A stretch of DNA of 64,000 nt from Escherichia marmotae (GCF_002900365.1 NZ_CP025979.1:992001-1056000), one strand, 5' to 3'. Counted from the first letter of the stretch, positions 36,060-45,808 are shown. Numbers and translations: made by a program. Notes: generated by a model from the sequence alone, not told the origin.

Positions 36060-37601
36060 TTACTCTTCGCTCTTCTTCTGACTCAGGCCGTATTCACGCA
36101 ATTTGTTGGCAATCGCGGTATGGGAAACACCCAGACGTTTTGCCAGTTTGCGCGTGCTGGGGTAATTGCGATAAAGCTGGGTTAATACCGATCGTTCAAA
36201 TCGGCTGGTGATCTCATCCAGCGAACCTTCCATCGCATCTTCCCCCACAGGGACGGTAGCAGCGTCATAATCTGGCAGCAAAATATCTTGTGGGCGCAGT
36301 TCGTAGCCATCCAGTTGCGTTAGTGCACGGTAAATCGCATTTTTCAATTGCCTCACGTTACCCGGCCAACCATAACGTGTCAGCACGGTATTCAGATCGG
36401 CAGCCAATTTCGGACGCGGCACTCCCTGCTCGTCGGCAAAGCGCGCGACGAACAATTCGGTTAACGGCATGATATCCTGCGGGCAGTCACGCAACGGCGG
36501 CAGATTCAGCGTCAACACGTTCAGGCGATAATAGAGATCTTCCCGAAATACGCCTTTTTGCACCAGCTCAACCAAATTCTTCTGCGTCGCGCAAATCACC
36601 CGCACATCAACATGCACTTCATGATCTTCGCCAACCCGACGGAAGGTGCCATCATTGAGGAAACGCAGCAGTTTAGCCTGCATCCGTGGCGACATCTCAC
36701 CAATCTCATCCAGCAGCACCGAACCGCCGTTCGCTTGCTCAAAGAACCCTTTCTTCCCTTCCGGGGCATGCCCAAACAGTTCGCTCTCAACGGCATCTTC
36801 CGGAATAGATGCACAGTTCAGCGCCAGATAAGGTTTACCGGCACGAGGGCTGGCTTGATGACAGGCATAAGCAAAGAGATCTTTGCCTGTACCCGTGTCA
36901 CCCGTGATCAGTAGCGGCGCGCTTAACATCGCCAGTTTTTGCGCCTGCTCGACAACGTGTTTCATTTTCGAGCTAACGGCGACAATCTGGCTAAAGGCGC
37001 TGACGTCCTGCGCAGCCACATTTTGCAACTGACGCCCCATACGAATCGTCGAACGCAGCATCACCACAGCACCAGTCAAAACGTGCTGGTCATTTTCATC
37101 CTGAAGATAGACCGGCGTTATCTCCATCAAGAAATTCTGCCCGTTGATCACCACATGTTCGTTATGCGAATCCTGCGGGTCACTCTCCAGCCAACGTAAA
37201 AAATTAAATCCGTTAATCAATTGCGCAGCGGTATGATTGCGTAAACGCTCAAGTTTCTGACCAAATAGCTGACAACTCGCGGGATTCGCCATGTCCACTT
37301 TGCTTTTCATATCGACAGAAAGCACGGGTTCAGGCAATGCCTCAAGCAATGCGCTCAGCGCCAGATGTTCACGCTCGGAAGGCATCCACGACACCGTGCG
37401 TACATCGGTAACACCTGCTATACGGCGAATTTCCGCCATCAGGCTGCTGAAACTGTCAAAATCCAGCTCGGCAAAATTAAGGTAAATCCGCCCGATTGGG
37501 TCAATCTCAATACCGCGTAAATCGATGCCTCTTAGTACTAGTAGATCGAGTAATTCGCGGGTCAGACCGAGTCGGTCTTCACAAAAGACTTCCAGACGCA
37601 T
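36060..37601 (-). CDS. tyrR: Transcriptional regulator TyrR
   Basis: A 513-residue regulator of aromatic amino acid biosynthesis and transport. It has an N-terminal ACT domain, a PAS domain, a central AAA+ domain with Walker A GDTGTGKD, and a C-terminal helix-turn-helix (STRKLAKRLGVSHTAIANKLREYG). Like K-12 TyrR it lacks an intact GAFTGA loop (HAPEGKKG instead) and so should act with sigma-70, not sigma-54. The ATG at 37601 gives the K-12 start MRLEVFCED. Confidence 0.96.
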   Translation of the reverse strand: MRLEVFCEDRLGLTRELLDLLVLRGIDLRGIEIDPIGRIYLNFAELDFDSFSSLMAEIRRIAGVTDVRTVSWMPSEREHLALSALLEALPEPVLSVDMKSKVDMANPASCQLFGQKLERLRNHTAAQLINGFNFLRWLESDPQDSHNEHVVINGQNFLMEITPVYLQDENDQHVLTGAVVMLRSTIRMGRQLQNVAAQDVSAFSQIVAVSSKMKHVVEQAQKLAMLSAPLLITGDTGTGKDLFAYACHQASPRAGKPYLALNCASIPEDAVESELFGHAPEGKKGFFEQANGGSVLLDEIGEMSPRMQAKLLRFLNDGTFRRVGEDHEVHVDVRVICATQKNLVELVQKGVFREDLYYRLNVLTLNLPPLRDCPQDIMPLTELFVARFADEQGVPRPKLAADLNTVLTRYGWPGNVRQLKNAIYRALTQLDGYELRPQDILLPDYDAATVPVGEDAMEGSLDEITSRFERSVLTQLYRNYPSTRKLAKRLGVSHTAIANKLREYGLSQKKSEE

Positions 37602-37748
37602 GGGAACCTTCACCTGAAAAAAGAACAATTAATATGATGATATGACACTATTCGAGTGGCAGGAAGGTTTCTGTCAACAAACATTGACACAAAGACGAAT
37701 AAACGGGCACTTCGGCGTAAAGATATCCGATCAGTACCCGATATTGCG

Positions 37749-38810
37749 TTATTTTTCGCTGGGCGTTTTGCCCTTTTGCAGCGTCTCTTTTACCTGACCG
37801 ATAAGCTGACGACGGAAATCACCCAGACGGGGTTTGTCATCGTCAATCCACGGCAACGGACGGCAAAGTTCCATAGCTTTAATTCCCAGACGCGCAGTCA
37901 GTAGCCCGGCACCAATTCCCTGGGCAGCGCGCGTCGACAAGCGTGCTGCGAGATCCTGCGACATCCAGTCCATCCCCACTTCGCGCACCAGTTCACTGGC
38001 CCCGGCGAAAGCGATATTCAGCAGCACCAGTTTAAACAGACGCAAACGGCTGTAATAACCCAGTTCAATGCCATACAGCGTGGCGATGCGATTAATCAAC
38101 CGCAGATTGCGCCAGGCAATAAACGCCATATCCACCAGCGCCAGCGGACTGACGGCAATCATCAGCGTAGATTCTGCCGCTGAACGGCTGATTTCGCGGC
38201 GCGCCTGCGCATCCAGCACCGGCTGAACCAGATGGGCATACAAACTGACGACTTCGCGATCGTTCTGCGTTTCATGGATCGAGGCATACCAGCGTTGCAG
38301 CGCCGGATGCGACTGATCGATCCCCGCCTGCTGCGCCAGCTTTTCACAAAAAACTCGCCCTTTTCCAGTACCGTGGCTATGCAGCAAATCTCGCGCTTCA
38401 TCACGCTCATGAGCACGCTGGCGCAAGCGCCATAACCGCCGCCACTCCGTCACCACAGAGCCAACGCCAGCACCGATGATCAATGCCCCAGCGGCACAAC
38501 CGCCCAGCGCCACCCAGTCCTGGGTTTGCCAGGCATTCATCGTCCACTGCACCCCCTGACCAACAACGCTCACGCCAAACAGCGTCAGCCCGCCCATCAC
38601 CATTTTGCGCCACAGACTGCGTTTCGGGCGTAATGCGGCATCCATCACCGCTTCAACTTGCCCTTCTTCTTCCTGTGCTGCGTCGAGCGTCGCCGGTGCA
38701 AAATTTTGCGCCTGACTTTCGTCAAAGGTCTGCTGCGCCCTGAATTTAGGGTTCTGATCGACCTCCAGCGGACCGTCGAAATCAATACGTGGTTTTAACG
38801 GTTCGGTCAT
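37749..38810 (-). CDS. ycjF: Inner-membrane protein YcjF (DUF697)
   Basis: A 353-residue protein with a soluble N-terminal region, membrane segments at roughly residues 70-120, and a C-terminal DUF697 region. It overlaps ycjX by 4 bp and is cotranscribed with it. YcjF and YcjX are linked to the phage-shock/heat-shock stress response in E. coli; molecular function is unclear. Confidence 0.92.
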   Translation of the reverse strand: MTEPLKPRIDFDGPLEVDQNPKFRAQQTFDESQAQNFAPATLDAAQEEEGQVEAVMDAALRPKRSLWRKMVMGGLTLFGVSVVGQGVQWTMNAWQTQDWVALGGCAAGALIIGAGVGSVVTEWRRLWRLRQRAHERDEARDLLHSHGTGKGRVFCEKLAQQAGIDQSHPALQRWYASIHETQNDREVVSLYAHLVQPVLDAQARREISRSAAESTLMIAVSPLALVDMAFIAWRNLRLINRIATLYGIELGYYSRLRLFKLVLLNIAFAGASELVREVGMDWMSQDLAARLSTRAAQGIGAGLLTARLGIKAMELCRPLPWIDDDKPRLGDFRRQLIGQVKETLQKGKTPSEK

Positions 38811-40204
38811 CGCAATTTATCTCCTATTAAAAATTCCAGCGCGGCATCAAGACGAATATGCGGCAGCGGTTTGTCGACATCCATTACCTGCGGACGAAAC
38901 GCCTCAAACTGGAAACCTTGCTTATCCCAGAACGCCTGACCGGGCAAACGTGCGGGAACTTCGCCAGGATAAACAGTGAGCGGTGCGCCATCGCTCAATC
39001 GATTGCCGCGCAGCGCCGGAATTTTCTCACCGTTAACGTCGATAATGCCGCTGGTGGTCGCCTGAACTGAGGCCAGCCCCAGACAATCCATGCTGATCCC
39101 TTCAAACGCCGCATTTTGCCAGGCGTCCTGAATCAGTTGTTGCAGTAATGAAACCATATTGGCGTGCTGATCGATGGTCACATGGTCCGCTTTCGTCGCA
39201 GCAAACAGTAATTTGTCGATAACCGGCGAGAACAAGCGCCGGAACAGCGTGCGCTGCCCATAATGAAAACTCTGCATCAGTTGCGTCAGCGCCAGGCGCA
39301 TATCGTTAAAAGCCTGCGGACCACTGTTGAGCGGTTGCAGGCAATCCACCAGTACAATCTGGCGGTCGAAGCGCAGAAAGTGATTCTTATAGAAACCTTT
39401 CACCACTTTCTCGCAGTAATAGTTATACCGCTCACGCAGCATCCCGGCGTTGGTGTGTTTATCGGCCTGTGCCAGTTTGGACTCACCCCAGGCGTCAACA
39501 TCCGGCCACGGGAAGAACTGCAACGCAGGCGCTCCCGCCATATCGCTAGGCAAGACAAAGCGACCAGGCTGGATAAAGTGCAGCCCCTGCTGCTTGCAAT
39601 GGTGGAGATAATCGGTCCACGCGGCGGCAATATCCGCAAGACGATTTTCGTCGGCAGGAGCTAACGGGTCCAGCCCTTCGCACATCATCCGCCATTTTGC
39701 CGACCACTCGCCACGCTGACCATTAAGCAAGCCCGTCATCTGCCGCGACCAGCTTAAATAATCCTGTGCCAGCATTGGCAAATCGAGTAGCCACTCGCCG
39801 GGATAATCAACAATCTCCAGATACAACGTGGAGGTGTCCTTGAAATGACGCAGCAGCGAATCATTCGATTTATAACGCAATGCCAGGCGGATTTCGCTGA
39901 CGCCGCGCGTTGGCGTCGGCCAGGCCGGAGGATCGCCATATAATTGCGCCAGACCTTCATCATAGGTGAAGCGCGGAATGCCAAAGTCACGCTGGGGAAT
40001 GCGTTTTACGCCCAGCAGACGATCTTCACGCACCGCACTTAATAGCGGCAAACGTGCTCCGGCATGAATATTGAGCAACTGATTAACCATCGCGGTGATA
40101 AACGCTGTTTTCCCACTGCGGCTAAGACCGGTTACGGCCAGTCGCAAGTGCCTGTCGACACCACGATTCACCAGCGCATTAAGTTCATTTTTGAGTCGCT
40201 TCAT
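38807..40204 (-). CDS. ycjX: Stress-associated P-loop protein YcjX (DUF463)
   Basis: A 465-residue GTPase-like protein with Walker A GLSRSGKT near residue 30 and Walker B-like EIVDYPG. Length equals K-12. In K-12 the ycjM-W sugar cluster with ompG separates ycjX from pspE; here only about 120 bp lie between them, so the pair stands directly downstream of the psp operon on the same strand. Confidence 0.93.
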   Translation of the reverse strand: MKRLKNELNALVNRGVDRHLRLAVTGLSRSGKTAFITAMVNQLLNIHAGARLPLLSAVREDRLLGVKRIPQRDFGIPRFTYDEGLAQLYGDPPAWPTPTRGVSEIRLALRYKSNDSLLRHFKDTSTLYLEIVDYPGEWLLDLPMLAQDYLSWSRQMTGLLNGQRGEWSAKWRMMCEGLDPLAPADENRLADIAAAWTDYLHHCKQQGLHFIQPGRFVLPSDMAGAPALQFFPWPDVDAWGESKLAQADKHTNAGMLRERYNYYCEKVVKGFYKNHFLRFDRQIVLVDCLQPLNSGPQAFNDMRLALTQLMQSFHYGQRTLFRRLFSPVIDKLLFAATKADHVTIDQHANMVSLLQQLIQDAWQNAAFEGISMDCLGLASVQATTSGIIDVNGEKIPALRGNRLSDGAPLTVYPGEVPARLPGQAFWDKQGFQFEAFRPQVMDVDKPLPHIRLDAALEFLIGDKLR

Positions 40205-40287
40205 TGCTGTCCTGTGCCAGAAAGCTGTAGAAAGGATGAGATGCTGGAGGTAATAATGTGGGTTAATTTTGATTTATCAAATAAATA

Positions 40288-40308
40288 AGCGGTGTTATTT
40301 ACACCGCT
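40288..40308 (-). terminator. Probable terminator of the psp operon
   Basis: AGCGGTGT-TATTT-ACACCGCT lies about 15 bp beyond the pspE stop; on the minus strand it is followed by TATTTATTT. Confidence 0.65.
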
Positions 40309-40323
40309 CAATGAGTAATTCTT

Positions 40324-40638
40324 TTAACCTTTGACCTTCGGCATCTCAATATCTTTAAGACCACCGGCGTTTTCAACGTGGGTGTACCCCATTTCGCTGA
40401 GGATTTCTTTTGCCTGTCCGGACTGACGCCCTGCGTTGCAATACACTTTAACGGTGTCGTTTTTATCCGGAACGGCGGTGGCAATACGCTCTTTCACTTC
40501 CTTCAGGGGAATATTGATGGCTCCCTGAACGTGCTCTTGCTGATACTGTTCTGGAATACGAACATCGATCCAGTGTTCAGCGGCAAAAACAGGCAGTGAA
40601 AACGCCAGCGTCAGCGCTAGTAACCATTTTTTAAACAT
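40324..40638 (-). CDS. pspE: Periplasmic thiosulfate sulfurtransferase PspE
   Basis: A 104-residue single-domain rhodanese with signal peptide MFKKWLLALTLAFSLPVFA. The catalytic cysteine sits in VYCNAGRQSG. It is the last gene of the phage-shock operon, 74 bp after pspD, and in E. coli also has its own promoter. Confidence 0.94.
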   Translation of the reverse strand: MFKKWLLALTLAFSLPVFAAEHWIDVRIPEQYQQEHVQGAINIPLKEVKERIATAVPDKNDTVKVYCNAGRQSGQAKEILSEMGYTHVENAGGLKDIEMPKVKG

Positions 40639-40712
40639 GTAAGCGTCCTTCTATGGATGAAAATTGCTATCCATTATACGCCTGAGATTTAACAATTTTT
40701 GCGAAACTCCCC

Positions 40713-40934
40713 TCACCTTTTATAGCGCTGTGCCAGTTTATTAGCGGCCCGACTTAACAGCGGTTCCAGCGCCACAGCCAGCAACATTTTCAGCGGCCGA
40801 CGAGCAACAGATTTTATCGCCCAACCAGCAACGCCCGCCGGGCCGTAGCACAGTGCGGTAAGAAGTACCAGCTTGCCTGCTAATTTGAAACCAGGCTTCA
40901 CCTTTTGCCCGGCCTGTTGCCAGCGAATATTCAT
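40713..40934 (-). CDS. pspD: Phage shock protein PspD
   Basis: A 73-residue membrane-associated protein with a hydrophobic stretch (LVLLTALCYGPAGVAGWAI) and a basic C-terminus. Role within the Psp response is minor or unknown. The ATG at 40934 gives the K-12 start and follows pspC closely. Confidence 0.9.
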   Translation of the reverse strand: MNIRWQQAGQKVKPGFKLAGKLVLLTALCYGPAGVAGWAIKSVARRPLKMLLAVALEPLLSRAANKLAQRYKR

Positions 40935-40942
40935 GACTTTCC

Positions 40943-41302
40943 TCACAGTTGACGGAAACGACTACGTAGCGAGAAAGTGTCGGAAGTGACATAACGTTCC
41001 ATCTCGCGTAAACGCGTTTCACTGGCCGCCAGTTCACGGTCGACTTCATCCAGCAATTCGCTGCTGGAAGGTTGTTGTTTACCATACGCCATGTTGTCCG
41101 GCATCGGGTCAAGGGCAAATGACAAGATGATGTAAGCGACCAGGGTAAACAGCGCCAGGCCGAAGAATATCGACAGCACCACGAGAATACGCACCAGTTT
41201 TACGGGCACATCAAAATAATTGGCAATCCCTGCGCAGACACCACGCACCATGCCCTGTTGTGGGATGCGCCATAATTTTTTATTGAGATTAATACCCGCC
41301 AT
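40943..41302 (-). CDS. pspC: Phage shock protein PspC
   Basis: A 119-residue inner-membrane sensor with an N-terminal PspC domain (LWRIPQQGMVRGVCAGIANYF), one membrane helix near residues 38-62 and a C-terminal leucine-zipper-like region. PspB and PspC sense envelope stress and release PspF from PspA. The start overlaps the pspB stop. Confidence 0.95.
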   Translation of the reverse strand: MAGINLNKKLWRIPQQGMVRGVCAGIANYFDVPVKLVRILVVLSIFFGLALFTLVAYIILSFALDPMPDNMAYGKQQPSSSELLDEVDRELAASETRLREMERYVTSDTFSLRSRFRQL

Positions 41303-41526
41303 TAGCGATCCCTCCAGTTCGGATGTTCTGCATCAAGAATGGACTCCAGCGCCTGAATACGCTCACGCATCCGTTTTGCCTCATCTGCCAGTTGCGCTAA
41401 TCGCTGCTGTTCACTTTGCGACAATTCACCGCGGCTGGAGCGGTTGCTGTAATGCAGCCATAACCAGATAGGCAAAACAAACAGCACAAAAATGGTTAAC
41501 GGAATAGCCAGAAATAGCGCGCTCAT
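41302..41526 (-). CDS. pspB: Phage shock protein PspB
   Basis: A 74-residue inner-membrane protein with an N-terminal membrane helix (MSALFLAIPLTIFVLFVLPIWL) and a cytoplasmic coiled coil with heptad leucines. Partner of PspC in sensing. Confidence 0.95.
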   Translation of the reverse strand: MSALFLAIPLTIFVLFVLPIWLWLHYSNRSSRGELSQSEQQRLAQLADEAKRMRERIQALESILDAEHPNWRDR

Positions 41527-41580
41527 AAATACTCCTTAGACGATGAGCGGCGGCGCGTTCAGACGCCGCCTGGGGTGTTA

Positions 41581-42249
41581 TTATTGATTATCTTGCTTCA
41601 TTTTGGCTTTTAATTGCGCCAGTTGCTCGCTGATTGCGTCATCGGCTTTCAGTTCAGCAAATTGCTCATCCAGCGATCGTTGTTTACCAAAGCTGTGGCT
41701 TTCTGCTTCTGCTTCCATCTGGTCGATACGACGTTCGAAAGATTCGAAACGCGCCATCGCTTCATCAAGTTTTCCGCTATCCAACTGACGGCGCACATCG
41801 CGCGACGAATTCGCCGCCTGATGACGCAGCATTAATGCCTGCTGGCGAGCGCGGGTTTCGCTCAACTTGTTTTCCAGTTCGCCTATCTCTTTCTTCATGC
41901 GCGCCAGCGTATCGTCCACCAACGTCACTTCATGTTCCAGGGACTTAATCAGATCGGTCAGTTTCTGTTTTTCAATTAACGCTGCACGCGCCAGATCTTC
42001 TCTCTCTTTCAGCAGTGCCAGTTCGGCTTTTTCCTGCCACTCAACTTCACGAGCCGACGCTTGTTCAATCCGGCGAGTCAGTTGTTTCTTTTCCGCCAGC
42101 GCACGCGCCGAAGTAGAACGCACTTCAACCAAAGTGTCTTCCATCTCCTGGATCATCAGACGCACCAGTTTCTGCGGGTCTTCCGCCTTCTCTAAAAGGG
42201 CGTTGATGTTGGCATTCACGATGTCGGCAAAGCGAGAAAAAATACCCAT
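41581..42249 (-). CDS. pspA: Phage shock protein PspA
   Basis: A 222-residue ESCRT-III-related coiled-coil protein. It inhibits PspF in unstressed cells and forms membrane-stabilising scaffolds under stress. It is almost wholly alpha-helical with long charged heptads and an N-terminal amphipathic helix (MGIFSRFADIVNANINALLEKA). First gene of the sigma-54 operon. Confidence 0.97.
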   Translation of the reverse strand: MGIFSRFADIVNANINALLEKAEDPQKLVRLMIQEMEDTLVEVRSTSARALAEKKQLTRRIEQASAREVEWQEKAELALLKEREDLARAALIEKQKLTDLIKSLEHEVTLVDDTLARMKKEIGELENKLSETRARQQALMLRHQAANSSRDVRRQLDSGKLDEAMARFESFERRIDQMEAEAESHSFGKQRSLDEQFAELKADDAISEQLAQLKAKMKQDNQ

Positions 42250-42300
42250 AATGTTGTCCTCTTGATTTCTTTGTTCAGGATTGTCCTGCTGAACTGTTAA

Positions 42301-42317
42301 TACAATTTGCGTGCCAA
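42301..42317 (-). promoter_or_regulatory. Sigma-54 promoter of pspABCDE
   Basis: On the minus strand TTGGCACGCAAATTGTA carries the -24 GG and -12 TG elements with the required spacing (TGGCACG-N4-TTGTA). It lies about 50 bp before pspA. The divergent 42318-42414 region should hold the PspF upstream activation sites and the pspF promoter. Confidence 0.88.
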
Positions 42318-42414
42318 TTTTTATCTTTTTGATTTATAAAGATCTGATTGAAGATTCAACAGCAACATGCCAGGATGAATTAGCGAATTACACTAACAAG
42401 TGGCGAATTTCATC

Positions 42415-43392
42415 ATGGCTGAATACAAAGATAACTTACTCGGTGAAGCGAACAGCTTTCTCGAAGTGCTGGAACAGGTTTCGCATCTCGCGCCGCTGGA
42501 CAAACCAGTGTTGATTATTGGCGAGCGCGGCACCGGTAAAGAGTTGATCGCCAGCCGCCTGCACTACCTTTCTTCGCGTTGGCAAGGGCCGTTTATTTCT
42601 CTTAACTGCGCGGCGTTAAATGAAAATCTGCTGGATTCCGAACTGTTTGGCCATGAAGCTGGCGCGTTTACCGGCGCGCAAAAACGTCATCCGGGACGAT
42701 TTGAACGCGCAGACGGCGGCACGTTGTTTCTTGATGAACTCGCTACGGCACCGATGATGGTGCAGGAAAAATTGTTGCGCGTGATCGAGTATGGTGAACT
42801 GGAACGCGTCGGCGGTAGTCAGCCATTACAGGTCAATGTGCGGCTGGTATGTGCCACGAACGCCGACCTTCCGGCGATGGTCAATGAAGGCACTTTTCGC
42901 GCCGACCTGCTCGACCGTCTGGCTTTCGACGTGGTGCAACTGCCGCCGCTGCGTGAGCGTGAAGGCGATATTATGCTGATGGCGGAACACTTTGCCATCC
43001 AAATGTGTCGGGAAATCAAACTGCCTCTATTCCCGGGTTTTACGGAACGCGCCAGAGAAACGCTGCTAAATTATCGCTGGCCGGGAAATATTCGTGAATT
43101 GAAAAACGTGGTGGAACGTTCGGTATATCGCCACGGCACCAGCGATTATCCGCTTGATGACATCATTATTGATCCCTTTAAACAGCGTCCACCGGAAGAA
43201 GCTATCGCCGTTTCAGAAACGACATCACTTCCGGCGTTGCCGGTGGATTTGCGCGAATTTCAGATGCTGCAGGAAAAAGAGTTACTTCAGCTCAGTTTGC
43301 AACAGGGGAAATATAACCAGAAACGCGCGGCTGAATTACTGGGATTAACCTATCATCAGTTCCGCGCATTGTTGAAAAAGCACCAGATTTAG
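42415..43392 (+). CDS. pspF: Sigma-54 activator PspF
   Basis: A 325-residue AAA+ enhancer-binding protein lacking an N-terminal regulatory domain; PspA controls it directly. It shows Walker A GERGTGKE, the sigma-54 contact loop GAFTGA, Walker B GGTLFLDE, and a C-terminal helix-turn-helix (QKRAAELLGLTYHQFRALLKKH). The ATG at 42415 gives the K-12 start. In K-12 puuE follows convergently; here the next gene is ymjA. Confidence 0.96.
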   Translation: MAEYKDNLLGEANSFLEVLEQVSHLAPLDKPVLIIGERGTGKELIASRLHYLSSRWQGPFISLNCAALNENLLDSELFGHEAGAFTGAQKRHPGRFERADGGTLFLDELATAPMMVQEKLLRVIEYGELERVGGSQPLQVNVRLVCATNADLPAMVNEGTFRADLLDRLAFDVVQLPPLREREGDIMLMAEHFAIQMCREIKLPLFPGFTERARETLLNYRWPGNIRELKNVVERSVYRHGTSDYPLDDIIIDPFKQRPPEEAIAVSETTSLPALPVDLREFQMLQEKELLQLSLQQGKYNQKRAAELLGLTYHQFRALLKKHQI

Positions 43393-43618
43393 CGGGGTTA
43401 GGCAATGTCACTTGCCGGATGCGGCGTAAACGTCCTGTTCGACCAACAAAACCGTTTAAATTCAATATACTGTCAGCTAGTGCATGATACGGGTTTCGCC
43501 AGACGCAGCCTGGCGCACTGGCGGTGCGCAGCGCCGTTATCTATAAAAAGATGTATGACCCGGATCACGAGTGCTATCATCCGCCCCTATGCTTAACGCA
43601 TTAACCCCAGGGTAAACC
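43393..43618. other. Intergenic junction where the puu operon lies in K-12
   Basis: Holds a REP-like piece (GCCGGATGCGGCGTAAACG, about 43414) and a hairpin GCGCAC-TGGCG-GTGCGC at 43513-43529. No puuP, puuA, puuD, puuR, puuC, puuB or puuE sequence is recognised. No convincing gene is seen. Confidence 0.55.
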
Positions 43619-43864
43619 ATGAACCACGATATCCCACTGAAATATTTCGATATTGCCGATGAATACGCGAGCGAATGCGCAAAATCTGTCGCAGAATCTG
43701 AGCGCACGGCGCTGGCCCACTACTTCCAGTTACTGCTCACCCGTTTGATGAACAATGAAGAGATCAGCGAAGAAGCCCAGCATGAAATGGCCGCTGAAGC
43801 AGGGATTAATCCCGCGCACATTGATGAGATCGCAGAGTTCTTGAATCAATGGGGTAATGAGTAA
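43619..43864 (+). CDS. ymjA: DUF2543 small protein YmjA
   Basis: An 81-residue acidic protein beginning MNHDIPLKYFDIADEY, matching K-12 YmjA. It has no signal or membrane segment and is predicted helical. The ATG at 43619 follows CAGGGTAAACC. In K-12 it sits between puuP and sapA; here the sapA side is kept and the puu side is lost. Confidence 0.9.
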   Translation: MNHDIPLKYFDIADEYASECAKSVAESERTALAHYFQLLLTRLMNNEEISEEAQHEMAAEAGINPAHIDEIAEFLNQWGNE

Positions 43865-44164
43865 TCATTTAATAGTGGACGCCCGGCCAGGATTGTAGGC
43901 CGTACCGCATCCGGCTAAAAATGAGACACACCTTGTCAGCAATCTGCAGTCAGTCTCACGATCGCGCCTGTCTACACCTCGCTAAGTTGTTCTGTGAGTT
44001 ATAGTTATAAAGAAATCACGGGTACGAATGTTGAACAGATGGCGACGCCACCTGTTCAACGACCAACCACACGGCCCTCATTACGACCCCTGAACACAAA
44101 CGGTAATGGCAAATGTCATTAAATATTAGTAAGATAGCCTCTTTACATAAAATCCCTTAATATT
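43865..44164. other. Intergenic region upstream of sapA
   Basis: A partial REP-like sequence (GGCCGTACCGCATCCGGC) is seen near 43902-43919. The AT-rich stretch at about 44110-44160 probably holds the sapA promoter. No gene is recognised. Confidence 0.5.
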
Positions 44165-45808
44165 ATGCGCCAGGTATTATCGTCTCTTTTGGTGATTGCT
44201 GGACTTGTGAGTGGTCAGGCAATAGCCGCGCCTGAACCCGCCCCGCACGCTGATATCCGCGACAGCGGTTTTGTCTATTGCGTCAGCGGACAAGTCAACA
44301 CCTTTAACCCATCCAAAGCGAGCAGTGGGTTAATTGTCGATACCCTTGCCGCCCAGTTTTATGATCGACTGCTGGATGTCGATCCTTATACCTATCGTCT
44401 GATGCCGGAACTTGCCGAAAGCTGGGAAGTGCTCGACAACGGCGCGACCTATCGCTTCCACCTGCGCCGCGATGTCCCGTTTCAAAAAACGGCCTGGTTT
44501 ACTCCCACACGCAAAATGAATGCCGATGATGTGGTGTTTACCTTCCAGCGAATTTTTGACCGCAGCAACCCGTGGCATAACGTCAACGGTAGCAACTTCC
44601 CCTATTTCGACAGTCTGCAATTTGCCGACAACGTTAAAAGCGTCCGCAAGCTGGATAATCACACCGTTGAGTTCCGTCTGTCCCAGCCTGACGCCTCCTT
44701 TTTATGGCACCTGGCAACCCACTATGCGTCGGTAATGTCTGCCGAATACGCCCAGAAGTTAGAGCAAGAAGATCGCCAGGAGCAACTCGACCGCCAGCCC
44801 GTCGGCACCGGACCGTATAAACTGTCGGAAAATCGCACGGGGCAATATATTCGCTTACAACGTCATGATGAATTCTGGCGAGGCAAGCCGTTGATGCCGC
44901 AGGTGGTGGTGGATTTAGGCTCTGGCGGCACCGGACGGCTGTCGAAACTCTTGACCGGTGAATGTGACGTTCTGGCCTGGCCCGCTGCCAGTCAGCTATC
45001 TATTTTGCGCGATGACCCGCGTTTGCGTTTAACGCTGCGTCCGGGGATGAACGTTGCCTATCTGGCGTTTAACACCGCCAAACCGCCGCTAAATAATCCA
45101 GCAGTCCGCCACGCGCTGGCGTTGTCGATCAATAACCAGCGCCTGATGCAATCTATCTATTACGGTACGGCTGAAACTGCGGCCTCAATTTTACCGCGCG
45201 CCTCGTGGGCTTATGACAACGAGGCTAAAATTACCGAATACAATCCAGCGAAATCACGCGAACAGTTGAAGGCGTTGGGGCTGGAAAACTTAACGCTGAA
45301 ACTGTGGGTGCCGACGCGCTCACAGGCGTGGAACCCCAGCCCGCTGAAGACCGCCGAACTCATTCAGGCGGATATGGCGCAGGTCGGCGTGAAAGTGGTG
45401 ATTGTACCGGTAGAAGGTCGTTTTCAGGAGGCGCGATTGATGGATATGAGCCATGATCTGACGTTATCCGGTTGGGCGACGGACAGTAATGATCCGGACA
45501 GTTTCTTCCGTCCGTTACTAAGCTGTGCGGCCATTCACTCCCAGACCAACCTTGCCCACTGGTGCGATCCGAAATTTGACAGCGTATTGCGTAAGGCGCT
45601 CTCCTCGCAGCAACTGGCTGCGCGTATTGAAGCCTATGACGAAGCGCAAAGTATTCTGGCGCAGGAGTTGCCCATTCTGCCGCTGGCCTCGTCACTGCGC
45701 TTGCAGGCCTACCGTTACGATATCAAAGGGCTGGTTCTTAGCCCGTTTGGTAACGCCTCCTTCGCAGGGGTGTACCGCGAAAAGCAAAATGAGGTGAAAA
45801 AACCATGA
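44165..45808 (+). CDS. sapA: Periplasmic binding protein SapA
   Basis: A 547-residue SBP_bac_5 protein with signal peptide MRQVLSSLLVIAGLVSGQAIA. In Salmonella and Haemophilus SapA binds antimicrobial peptides and haem; in E. coli its role is less clear. It overlaps sapB by 4 bp, so sapABCDF is one operon. Confidence 0.95.
   Translation: MRQVLSSLLVIAGLVSGQAIAAPEPAPHADIRDSGFVYCVSGQVNTFNPSKASSGLIVDTLAAQFYDRLLDVDPYTYRLMPELAESWEVLDNGATYRFHLRRDVPFQKTAWFTPTRKMNADDVVFTFQRIFDRSNPWHNVNGSNFPYFDSLQFADNVKSVRKLDNHTVEFRLSQPDASFLWHLATHYASVMSAEYAQKLEQEDRQEQLDRQPVGTGPYKLSENRTGQYIRLQRHDEFWRGKPLMPQVVVDLGSGGTGRLSKLLTGECDVLAWPAASQLSILRDDPRLRLTLRPGMNVAYLAFNTAKPPLNNPAVRHALALSINNQRLMQSIYYGTAETAASILPRASWAYDNEAKITEYNPAKSREQLKALGLENLTLKLWVPTRSQAWNPSPLKTAELIQADMAQVGVKVVIVPVEGRFQEARLMDMSHDLTLSGWATDSNDPDSFFRPLLSCAAIHSQTNLAHWCDPKFDSVLRKALSSQQLAARIEAYDEAQSILAQELPILPLASSLRLQAYRYDIKGLVLSPFGNASFAGVYREKQNEVKKP

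Noticed and set aside
43405..43596. A 63-residue ORF between pspF and ymjA
   Set aside because: It reads through REP-like sequence, has no good start signal and no recognisable domain.
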